In this document: positions 32,579-41,009 of the stretch, piece by piece
Layout of the letters: each line of letters opens with the position of its first letter
How positions within the stretch are numbered: the stretch's first letter is position 1
Assembly (NCBI RefSeq): GCF_000202635.1
Contig: NC_015125.1
Span: 1,922,001 to 1,986,000, forward strand
Length of the DNA: 64,000 nucleotides
Direction of reading: 5' to 3'
Source: Microbacterium testaceum StLB037
GTDB lineage: Bacteria > Actinomycetota > Actinomycetes > Actinomycetales > Microbacteriaceae
Program-made: the position numbers and the translations under genes
The notes under the pieces: model-generated
Databases searched by the model: none
What the model was told of the DNA's origin: nothing
Seen by the model: only the letters and a program-made list of their open reading frames with translations

Positions 32579-33622
32579 ATGGCTCCCGACCCGATCGCCG
32601 AGGCGCGGCGGTACCTCCTGCTCGATGAGCCGGAGAGAGCGCGAGGGGTGCTTGAGCGGGTGCTCGCGGAGCAGCCCGATCACGCGGCGGCTCTGACGCT
32701 GATCGCTTACGCGCGCCTCGAGACCGGAGAGCTCGACGCCGCTGAGCGCGATGCGCGTCTCGCGTTCGCGCACGCCGAATGGCGACCGGATGCCGCCGCC
32801 TTGCTCGCTCGGATCACGATGACCCGCGACCCGGTCGAAGCGACGGGCTGGGCGAGCGAGGCCGTGCGGCTCGATCCCGGCCGAAGCAGATTCCGGATCG
32901 TTCTCGCGAGGATCCTGCGCGAGCGTCGGCTCTACGAACCCGCCCGGATCGAGGCGGAAGCGGCCCTCGCGAACGCCGCGTCGGACGATGAGCGGATCGA
33001 CGCGCTGATTACGGCGTCGTCGATCGCCGTCGTCCACGCTCCGCGACGCGCGGAGGCTCTGCGCCTCGCCGAGGAAGCGGTCCGGATCAGCCCGACGGAT
33101 CTGCGGGTGGGACAGATGCTCGCCGCGGCGCAGGTCATGAACGGGCAGCGTGCCGCGGCGATCCGGACGGCGCGGCGGGTGCTGAGGGAGAACCCGCTTG
33201 CGCTCGCCCCGCCGTATCTCGCCCAGGTGGCCACGGCGCTGCTGGTGCGCCAACTGATCGGGCTCGTCACGATCGTGACGGCGATGGTGCCCTTCTTCAC
33301 GTTCGCGATGTTCGCGCAAGCCCTCGGCGCGCCGGTCGGCTCCCGCGTGGGAGCGGTGCTGGGACTGATCTGCACGGTCGTGATCGGTGTGGGGACCCTG
33401 GGCCCTCTGCGCGATCGAGCGGTCGCGCGCGCGATCTGGCTGTTCGCCCGTCAGCGCGCGATCGAGGTCGTGTCGGTCGTCACCGTCGCGGTGATCGCGG
33501 TGGGCTACCTCGTCGTCGCGGCGACGGGGTTCTTCCCGCTCATCGCCGTGCTGCCGTTCCTCTCCGTCGCGGTCTGGACCGTGCACGAGGCGAAGCTCAC
33601 GCAGCTGCGTCCGCCCGCGTAG
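32579..33622 (+). CDS. TPR protein with C-terminal membrane domain
   Basis: A 347-residue protein. Residues about 1-210 consist of TPR-like helix pairs, for example LLDEPERARGVLERVLAEQPDHAAALTLIAYA and the repeated rise of AEAxxLAEEAVRISPTD. Four hydrophobic helices follow (about 218-245, 255-275, 293-315 and 320-338), so the repeats face the cytoplasm and the C-terminus is in the membrane. It starts one base after the AAA ATPase stop, and the two genes form a tight pair that probably acts together; the TPRs could present or recruit substrate to the ATPase. I know of no assigned function. Confidence 0.75.
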   Translation: MAPDPIAEARRYLLLDEPERARGVLERVLAEQPDHAAALTLIAYARLETGELDAAERDARLAFAHAEWRPDAAALLARITMTRDPVEATGWASEAVRLDPGRSRFRIVLARILRERRLYEPARIEAEAALANAASDDERIDALITASSIAVVHAPRRAEALRLAEEAVRISPTDLRVGQMLAAAQVMNGQRAAAIRTARRVLRENPLALAPPYLAQVATALLVRQLIGLVTIVTAMVPFFTFAMFAQALGAPVGSRVGAVLGLICTVVIGVGTLGPLRDRAVARAIWLFARQRAIEVVSVVTVAVIAVGYLVVAATGFFPLIAVLPFLSVAVWTVHEAKLTQLRPPA

Positions 33623-33638
33623 CGAGGAGCTCAGGCGC

Positions 33639-33992
33639 TCAGCCCCTCCCGCCGGGAGCCAGGTCGCGGGCCGTTCCGTCCGACACGGCCGTCAGCGCCG
33701 CGACGACACGGGCGGCGCGCTCCTCGGCCTCCCACGGCGCGACGAGGTCGACCCACCAGCGCGGTTCCGCCTCGGGCGGGGCATCCTCGCCGAGGAGCCG
33801 GCGCACCTCGACCGGCCGCGCGGGAACCGGGTGCACGATCGTCAGCACGGTGGCATCCCCGTCCAGGAGCACGATCTGCATGCCGCCCGCGTCCATGCGG
33901 TAGGCGAGCGACGGCTCGGCCGCGGCGACGGCGTGGGCGACCTCGCGCAGGCCGATCAGGCGCGGGGTGAGGAGGACGTATTCGTGCGGCAT
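33639..33992 (-). CDS. Small protein, second of a DUF6177-like pair
   Basis: A 117-residue soluble protein (PHEYVLLTPRLIGLREVAHA near the start, a WWVDLVAPW motif near residue 80). The ATG at 33992 overlaps the stop of the upstream gene as TGATG, so translation is coupled. From memory it resembles the N-terminal part of single-chain DUF6177 proteins of Streptomyces (LTPxxP, then a beta-rich region and a WW motif), which would make this pair a split version; this needs a profile search. It may help in folding or targeting the toxin-like protein encoded divergently. Confidence 0.5.
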   Translation of the reverse strand: MPHEYVLLTPRLIGLREVAHAVAAAEPSLAYRMDAGGMQIVLLDGDATVLTIVHPVPARPVEVRRLLGEDAPPEAEPRWWVDLVAPWEAEERAARVVAALTAVSDGTARDLAPGGRG

Positions 33993-35080
33993 CAGCGGTT
34001 CCGCCATTCGTCGATGTCGAGGCGGAACCCCGTCAGCTCTGCGACGCGCTCGACGCCGAGGGTCTCGGTGACCTCGACGACTCGGTTCCACGCGATCTCG
34101 GCGGGCTCTTCGGAGCGCCGGAGCGGGATCACGAGAGCGGGCGTGCGCGGGCGACCGGCCACGCGCGCGCCGAAGCGCTCCGCCCAGACCGCCGGGTCGA
34201 GCATGAGGTCGCGCACCGCCGGGGCTCCGATCAACAGCGCGAGGGGCCGGGGCATCGGGGCGACGAACGCCGAGGTCGTGAGATCCGCACGGCCCGGCCG
34301 CGTGAAGAGGGCTGCCATCAGGGGCCACGGGGTGACGGCGAGCTCGTCGAGCAGCTCGACCGCGGCGTCGGCGCGCGCGTCCGTCGCCGGGTCGTCGAGG
34401 GCTCCGAGCGAGACGAGGGCCTCCGTCACCTCCTCGACGCCGCGCGCCGTGCGGCGGGCGGTGAGGGTTGCGACCATCGGGCGAGTGGCATCCCCGGTCG
34501 CGATGAGGCGGGTGTCGCTCGGCATCCGGGCCCTCGCGAAAGCGGTGAGGGCGTCGCGGTCCCACGCGAACTCGGCCGGCTCATTGGGCCCCCACGCCAT
34601 CGGCGCGGCCTCGGCCGGTCGCGCCAGAACCTCGAGGGCGGCACCCAGCCGCGTCGACGCATCGGCGCGGTGGCGCACCGACACCGACGCGACCAGCTGC
34701 AGCGTCGTGGGCTGCTCGAGGGAGAGGGCGTCGGGGTGGGGGGCAGCGGGAGTGCTGTCGAATGCCGCCGCCAGGTCGGCGAGGGGACGCCACGTGAGCC
34801 CGTCGCGAAGGCCCCCGGCGGTGCGCACGACCCAGGGCACGCGGGTGGCCGCGAGCGCGGCGCGCATCGGTTCGGTCAGGCGGGTCCCGTCTCCGGTGAG
34901 GAAGACGAGCGGATGCCGAGCCCTGCCGGCCTGCATGAGCAAGTCGGTGCGGGTCGCCGTCAGTGCCAGCAGTGGGGCACGGCTCTCGGACACGGCGATG
35001 CCCTCGACGATGCCGTCGATCAGTGGATGGCTGAGCATGCTCTTTGCGTCTCTCGACATATCGACCACGTTTTCTATCAT
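33992..35080 (-). CDS. DUF6177-like protein, divergent from the toxin operon
   Basis: A protein of about 362 residues, soluble, with no catalytic motif I can assign. Two features are SESRAPLLALTATRTDLLMQA near the N-terminus and WRRxD-like (AWDRDALTAFARARMPSD) in the middle. I recall such proteins as DUF6177, a family found beside type VII secretion genes and effectors in Actinobacteria. The start is uncertain: ATG at 35080, 35059 and 35038 are in frame and none has a clear ribosome binding site. It shares a very short (27-base) divergent region with the helical-partner gene at 35108 and is coupled to the 117-residue protein downstream. Confidence 0.5.
   Translation of the reverse strand: MIENVVDMSRDAKSMLSHPLIDGIVEGIAVSESRAPLLALTATRTDLLMQAGRARHPLVFLTGDGTRLTEPMRAALAATRVPWVVRTAGGLRDGLTWRPLADLAAAFDSTPAAPHPDALSLEQPTTLQLVASVSVRHRADASTRLGAALEVLARPAEAAPMAWGPNEPAEFAWDRDALTAFARARMPSDTRLIATGDATRPMVATLTARRTARGVEEVTEALVSLGALDDPATDARADAAVELLDELAVTPWPLMAALFTRPGRADLTTSAFVAPMPRPLALLIGAPAVRDLMLDPAVWAERFGARVAGRPRTPALVIPLRRSEEPAEIAWNRVVEVTETLGVERVAELTGFRLDIDEWRNR
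35053..35080 (+). promoter_or_regulatory. Likely promoter of the toxin operon
   Basis: TCGACA (35053-35058) and TATCAT (35075-35080) with a 16-base spacer in a local AT-rich patch (TTTTCTATCAT). The start codon of the operon follows at 35108 with GGAGG in between. The region overlaps the 5' end of the divergent gene. Confidence 0.5.
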
Positions 35081-35107
35081 GGTCGAGGTCGAAAGCGGAG
35101 GTGGACG

Positions 35108-35467
35108 ATGACCGGATGGCGTGTATCCCCCGACGGGGTGCAGCAGGTTCTCACCGGGGTCGACACGGCGGCGACGTCCCTCGTGACGGCGCTCACGGGT
35201 CTCTCCGATCAATTGTCGGCGGCTGTCGCCGGCACGCAGTCCGCCGAAGTCGCCGAAGCGATGCAAGCCTTCGTCGAAGCGCAGACGGCCGACCTCACCC
35301 TCATCCAGCAGCGCATCCCGAGCGCCCGGCAGGCAGTCATCGACGCGACCAACGCCGTCACGGCGGGGGACATCGAGATGGCGGCGACGACGCAGGCGCT
35401 CGCCGCGTCGGCCTGGGCTCCGGATGCCGACGCCTTCGCGCACCACGGCGGATCGGTGCCGTACTGA
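35108..35467 (+). CDS. Small helical protein, DUF6507/WXG100-like partner of the toxin
   Basis: A 119-residue protein that is almost wholly alpha-helical and short of Cys, Trp and Pro in the middle: SPDGVQQVLTGVDTAATSLV, then a long helix and an Asp/Ala-rich end. Its length, its position before a large effector gene and the opening TGWRVSPDGVQ suggest the DUF6507 family, which I recall beside ESX-type effectors. Such small helical proteins act as co-secretion partners for LXG and ESX effectors. ATG at 35108 has GGAGG nine bases upstream. Its stop overlaps the start of the next gene as TGATG. Confidence 0.6.
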   Translation: MTGWRVSPDGVQQVLTGVDTAATSLVTALTGLSDQLSAAVAGTQSAEVAEAMQAFVEAQTADLTLIQQRIPSARQAVIDATNAVTAGDIEMAATTQALAASAWAPDADAFAHHGGSVPY

Positions 35468-37581
35468 TGTCGCACGGTCTCATCGATCCTTCGAAGCTCC
35501 CGGGACACAACCTCGACCTCGCGGGGGTGAGCCAGGCGGCGGCCGACATCTCGTCCCGCGGCGGCTCGATCCAGCAAGCCGGGACGGATGTGGCCTCGTC
35601 GTGGTCGACCCTGCCCGCGTCGTACGAATCGACGGGTGCGGAGTCGGTCTACGTCGCGATGAACCCCGTGCGTGACGCCTCCGATCGCGTCGGCGGCGAC
35701 CTGACCGCGGTCGCGAGCGCGCTCACCGACTGGGTGACGACGGTGCAGCCGATCCTCACCCGCGTGGCCGACCTGCGCACCGACGCCGAGGCGTTCGTGG
35801 TCGAGGCGAACAACTTCTCGTCACGCCTGGCGTGGACGAACAACCTCGCCGTCACCTTCCTGCCCGTGCCGGTGGACAACTGGTGGGAAGACCCCGACAT
35901 GGTCCAGCGCAATGCCGACCTCGTCGACCAGGGCTACCTCCTCGGCGAGCAACTGCGCGTCGCGAATGAGGACCTCGCGAACGCGATCCGTCGCTCCGCC
36001 GGGCTGTCGACGAATGCCGTTCCCCCGGCCGCGACCAGCGCGCCGGACAACCTCCAGACCGACTGGGGCAGCGCGTCGCCGCGTGAAGAATCGTGCGCCG
36101 AGAAGACGATCGGCTTCCCGATGCATCTCACCGGGGGAGTGCTCAACGGCGCCTGGGACATGGTCGGCGGTCTCGGCATGCTGCTCGGCGGGTACGACTT
36201 CAAGAGCTGGCCCCCGCCGGCCTGGGGCATGGTCGGCGACATGCTGTCCGGCGACTTCCAGGGCGCAGTGGACCGCGGCGGCGACTGGCTCTCCGGCTGG
36301 GGGCAGTCGTGGATGGGGCTCGGGCATCTGGTGACCGGCGTCTCGATGGGCTTCATGGCGCCCGTGATGACGGAGGTCGTGGCTCCCGGGCAGATCTCGG
36401 ACCTGAAGTCGAAGGGGGCTGACACCGGTTTCCTCGAGTGGCAGCAGCAGTGGATGCGCGACTCGTACCGGTCGTACATCGACCTGTTCGGCAGCTTCGT
36501 GGGCTACCACGCGCCGGAGGAATGGTGGAAGGCCACGCCCGATCAGTGGGGCGAAGGATGGTCGGACTGGGGCAAGGACCCCGGCGGCACCGCGGGCACC
36601 TCGCTCTTCAACATCGCGACGCTCGTTCTCCCCACCAAGGGCGGGGGCGCGCTCCTCGACGGGGTGAAGGGCGGACGCGGGGCGGAGGGCCTCGGTGACG
36701 ACGTCGGCCGGGGCGGGGCGGTCGAACGTCCATCTGGTGCCACACCGGAGTCGAACGGTCTGCACCTGCGGTCGGACGGACTGGTCGATGACGGAGCGCG
36801 CTTCGGCGGTGCCCAGGACAACCTGGCGAACACGCTCGAACGCAGTTCTCTCGACGATGGCGGGACGTTGCTCGACGACATCCGCGGCGGCGACCACCTC
36901 GTCCGCCCGGATGCTGATGTTCCGCGCGTGCACGCGGGCGACCCCGATGTCCAGCAGTTCCACCTCGGCGATCCGGACGCGCCGGCGGTGCATCACGGCG
37001 GCGGGGAGGGTCACGGAGCGCCCGATCACGGAGGGCCGGGCGTTGACGGACCTGGATCCCCCGCGAGTCCTGGCAGACCGCCGGTGGGTGGCACGGTGGA
37101 GAACATCGGCGGCCACGACATCTGGCTGCCGGACGGCTTCAAACATGAGGGTGGTGACATCGTCCGATACGAAAACGGCGTCCCCGGCTCTCGCATTCCG
37201 GCCGATGACTATGTCGGACTCCGCGAGCGCTCGGTCCACAACGGGGGTTCTGACACGCTCATGCTCGGGCGGTTCTTGAAGGACGATCCCGCCTCTTACA
37301 TCGACGTCGCCAAGCGTGAGGGTGCGACATACTTCGACATGGGGCCGGAGTGGGGCCAGGCGGAGGCGAAGTACGGACTGAGCCCGCGCGACGACATGTT
37401 CGATTTCTTCAACCGGCCCGTACTCGACGAGGCGATCCGGTCAGGGAAGACCATCCGGTTCTCGCACGACCCATTCGCGAAAGTCTCCGAGGGGAAGTTC
37501 CTTGAGATGGAAGCGCGATACCTGGAAGCCCACGGATTCACGATCATGGAGGATGCAAATGGCTGGATCGCTGTCGGATAA
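35467..37581 (+). CDS. Polymorphic toxin-like, probable type VII effector
   Basis: A 704-residue modular protein. Residues 1-120 are helical with SWSTLPASYESTGAESVYVAM, a WXG100/LXG-like targeting region without a cleavable signal. Residues 190-390 contain hydrophobic, Gly/Trp-rich helices (LNGAWDMVGGLGMLLGGYDF, then LGHLVTGVSMGFMAPVMTEV) resembling translocation domains. Residues about 400-540 are a His/Asp/Gly-rich linker with repeated H-x-GDPD units. The last 170 residues form a compact C-terminal domain of unlike composition (YFDMGPEWGQAEAKYG, then SGKTIRFSHDPFAKVSE), the probable toxin tip. I cannot name its activity. The three overlapping genes downstream fit immunity proteins. Confidence 0.65.
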   Translation: MSHGLIDPSKLPGHNLDLAGVSQAAADISSRGGSIQQAGTDVASSWSTLPASYESTGAESVYVAMNPVRDASDRVGGDLTAVASALTDWVTTVQPILTRVADLRTDAEAFVVEANNFSSRLAWTNNLAVTFLPVPVDNWWEDPDMVQRNADLVDQGYLLGEQLRVANEDLANAIRRSAGLSTNAVPPAATSAPDNLQTDWGSASPREESCAEKTIGFPMHLTGGVLNGAWDMVGGLGMLLGGYDFKSWPPPAWGMVGDMLSGDFQGAVDRGGDWLSGWGQSWMGLGHLVTGVSMGFMAPVMTEVVAPGQISDLKSKGADTGFLEWQQQWMRDSYRSYIDLFGSFVGYHAPEEWWKATPDQWGEGWSDWGKDPGGTAGTSLFNIATLVLPTKGGGALLDGVKGGRGAEGLGDDVGRGGAVERPSGATPESNGLHLRSDGLVDDGARFGGAQDNLANTLERSSLDDGGTLLDDIRGGDHLVRPDADVPRVHAGDPDVQQFHLGDPDAPAVHHGGGEGHGAPDHGGPGVDGPGSPASPGRPPVGGTVENIGGHDIWLPDGFKHEGGDIVRYENGVPGSRIPADDYVGLRERSVHNGGSDTLMLGRFLKDDPASYIDVAKREGATYFDMGPEWGQAEAKYGLSPRDDMFDFFNRPVLDEAIRSGKTIRFSHDPFAKVSEGKFLEMEARYLEAHGFTIMEDANGWIAVG

Positions 37582-37951
37582 ACCTGCTGTCGATCTGGCG
37601 AGAGAATTCGTCTCCGCGTTCCGTGGTTTCTTCGGTGACCGGGTCGGCCGCTTCTCCGTCAAAGACATCGTGGACGGCGACGGGCACACAGAGTTCTCGG
37701 TTCTGTTCGACATCTACGCGTTCTTCCCCTTGAGGTTCAACTTCGACCGGGGTGCGTTCGGATTCTCGATCGACTATGGCGAGCGCGGGATCTCGGTCGA
37801 GCCGGTCACGGGGTGGCCGGAGTTCACTGATCTTTCCCTCGTCGCCACGGAACTGGATCGCGAGATCCGGATGCGGATTCCCGAAAGGTTCCTTGAGGAT
37901 CGCGGGTGGACTGAGCCGCTTCGTGATGGTGGGACTGATTCACGCGCGTGA
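37559..37951 (+). CDS. Candidate immunity protein 1
   Basis: A 130-residue soluble protein rich in aromatic residues (FVSAFRGFFGDRVGRF, DIYAFFPLRFNFDRGAFGF). The family is not recognised. ATG at 37559 has GGAGG six bases upstream and lies 23 bases inside the end of the toxin gene, so it is translated with it. The position directly after the toxin C-terminal domain is where the cognate immunity gene lies in most polymorphic toxin loci. Base composition is lower in GC than the region's average by eye, as is the toxin tip. Confidence 0.6.
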   Translation: MAGSLSDKPAVDLAREFVSAFRGFFGDRVGRFSVKDIVDGDGHTEFSVLFDIYAFFPLRFNFDRGAFGFSIDYGERGISVEPVTGWPEFTDLSLVATELDREIRMRIPERFLEDRGWTEPLRDGGTDSRA

Positions 37952-38493
37952 ATGACAGAGCAGAGCCGGTGGCATCCGAGATCGTGCTCGATCCGGACCT
38001 GATCGCCTTCGCAGCTCAGGCGGGGTTCCGCCTTCACGACGACATCACATCCCTCACTCTTGCCGACGCGGGGGGCGAGATCAGATACACGATCGCGGCG
38101 GTGCCGGATGGATACCTCCTCACCCGGGCGGAACGGGCGGAGGAGCCGGAAGAGCTCATGTGGGCGGCGACGCTGGGCTACGTCGAGATCATGCTCGTCG
38201 AGCTCATGTCGCCGGCTATCGAGCATCGCCGGTTGCCGCGGATCAAGCTGCCGTACGGCTGGGACGAGGCTGCGGACGGTTTCGCGCCGTTTCGCGCTGA
38301 CGGGCGATGGGCGGGGCTGCGTCGCGACGGGGTTGAGCTCCCCGTGCGCCTCGTCGACGGGGGCATCTTGCACCCGGTGATCCAGTACTCCCACCTCCTC
38401 GCGGGTTCGCTCCGCGAACTGATCAATTCGTTCTCCTCCCCCGATGGGACACCCCTGCTGCGGGACCACGTCCGAGAGTCGTCTGACCGATGA
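37948..38493 (+). CDS. Candidate immunity protein 2 (Imm61-like?)
   Basis: A 181-residue protein with DPDLIAFAAQAGFRLHDD near the start, a beta-rich GGEIRYTIAAVPDGYLLTRAER and a helix with ELMWAATLGYVEIMLVELM. The layout vaguely recalls Imm61-type immunity proteins, but I am not certain. The GTG start overlaps the previous stop as GTGA. A second immunity-like gene after the first often marks a relic of an earlier toxin tip. Confidence 0.55.
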   Translation: MNDRAEPVASEIVLDPDLIAFAAQAGFRLHDDITSLTLADAGGEIRYTIAAVPDGYLLTRAERAEEPEELMWAATLGYVEIMLVELMSPAIEHRRLPRIKLPYGWDEAADGFAPFRADGRWAGLRRDGVELPVRLVDGGILHPVIQYSHLLAGSLRELINSFSSPDGTPLLRDHVRESSDR

Positions 38494-39065
38494 ATGTCGA
38501 CGCGGTCGCGAACGCGGTGTGGGGGTACATGAGCTCGGCATTACTGGCGAGCTACAACGGCGGCGTGAGTATCGCGAAGTTCCTCCACGAACGGAGCGAG
38601 GAGGAGGCGCGGCGGTCATGGACGGGACGCATCGCGCGCGAACTCAGTGGCCTCCCACCGGACGTGCGCGAGTCGATGTCCTTCGATCCGGACACCGGGA
38701 CGGTGAGGCTCTCAGAGGGGGTGACCGCGGAATTCGAACTCGGCGATGTGACCGTCTCGATCTTCGGCGGTGACGTCTGGAAAGCGGCTCTCCGCCCCGG
38801 CGTGAGTGCAGCGATCATCGCGGGGCTCGGCTGGAGCCGCTGGGGTGAACGGTGGGCGGAGGAACTCCGTCGTCTCGGCCCGGAACGCGGACCGATCGTT
38901 GACACGCGGGACGGCACCGCTCTGCCGTGGGTCGCTCAGCGCCCCGACAAACCCGGGCCGTGGACCCGAGCTCGTTCGGAGGCGGATGCCGCCCTGATCG
39001 GCGATGCGGAGTCGCTGGGGACGCCGCGGCTGCTCGCGGCGTATGAGGCGTGGGATCGTCGCTGA
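38490..39065 (+). CDS. Candidate immunity protein 3 / unknown
   Basis: A 191-residue protein, last of the five-gene overlapping unit. The first 40 residues are helical (VANAVWGYMSSALLASYNGG), followed by a Ser/Glu/Arg-rich region and a beta-hairpin-like TFELGDVTVSIFGG-type stretch, ending in charged helices. It is not recognised. ATG at 38490 overlaps the previous stop as ATGA. It could be an immunity or accessory protein. Confidence 0.5.
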   Translation: MNVDAVANAVWGYMSSALLASYNGGVSIAKFLHERSEEEARRSWTGRIARELSGLPPDVRESMSFDPDTGTVRLSEGVTAEFELGDVTVSIFGGDVWKAALRPGVSAAIIAGLGWSRWGERWAEELRRLGPERGPIVDTRDGTALPWVAQRPDKPGPWTRARSEADAALIGDAESLGTPRLLAAYEAWDRR

Positions 39066-39186
39066 CGGTCCGATGCCCCGGAACACGCGATCGAGGTCGC
39101 TGGCGTCGGTCGGCAGGTCGGGGCCGCTGACAGCGCCCTGACAGCGCCCCCGCCGCCGTGACAGAAGCGCGACAGCGCAGCCGGCG

Positions 39187-39192
39187 CATCCT
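39187..39192 (+). promoter_or_regulatory. -10-like box of the drrA-type gene
   Basis: CATCCT, then GTCGTC, then ATG at 39199. The 130 bases before it carry repeated TGACAGCGC-type words (39127-39177) but no gene. Confidence 0.4.
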
Positions 39193-39198
39193 GTCGTC

Positions 39199-40205
<1,007 letters not shown>

Positions 40206-40209
<4 letters not shown>

Positions 40210-41009
40210 GCGCCCTCACCCTCGAACGCGACCTGCCGCGCACCGCGAGCCTCGCGCAGACCGTGCAGAACACCCTCACCATGGCGGGCCGCGGGCTCCT
40301 GAAGATCCGGCGCACGCCCGAGCAGCTGATCGACGTCACCGTGCAGCCGATCCTGTTCACCCTGATGTTCACGTACATCTTCGGCGGCGCGATCGCCGGG
40401 GACGTGCAGAGCTACCTGCCGATCATCATCCCGGGCATCCTCGTGCAGACCGTCATCACGACGTCGGTCGTCACCGGCACGCAGCTGCGCGAAGACATGG
40501 ACAAGGGCGTGTTCGACCGCTTCCGCTCGCTGCCGATCGCGCGCATCGCGCCGCTGTCGGGGGCGCTGCTGGCCGACACCGTGCGGTACGCGATCGCGAC
40601 GACCCTGACCTTCACGATGGGCTACATCATGGGCTTCCGGCCCGAGGGTGGCCTGTGGGCCGTGGTCGCCGCGGGCCTGCTCGTCATCGCGTGCTCGTGG
40701 GCGATCAGCTGGATCTTCGCCTTCTTCGGCGTCATCGCGCGCAGCGCGTCCAGCGTGCAGGGCATCTCGATGATCATCCTGTTCCCCCTGACGTTCCTCT
40801 CGAACGCCTTCGTCCCGGCGAACACCATGCCCTCGTGGCTGCAGTGGTTCGTCGATGCGAACCCCGTGTCGCACCTCGTCACCGCAGTGCGCGACCTCGT
40901 CAACTCCGGCACCCTCGGCGCCGACGCGGTCATCTCGCTCGTCGGTGCGGCGGTGATCGTGGCGGTCTTCGCCCCGCTCACGGTGCGCGCCTACATGCGC
41001 AAGGCCTAG
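40206..41009 (+). CDS. ABC-2 type exporter permease (DrrB-like)
   Basis: A 267-residue membrane protein with six hydrophobic segments and the ABC-2 family pattern, including PILFTLMFTYIFGGAI early and PLTFLSNAFVPANTMPSWLQWFVDANPVSHLV in the second half. It forms the channel for the DrrA-type ATPase. The ATG at 40206 overlaps the previous stop. The last codon overlaps by four bases (CTAG) with the stop of the convergent regulator, so the palindromic CTAG serves both stops. Confidence 0.9.
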
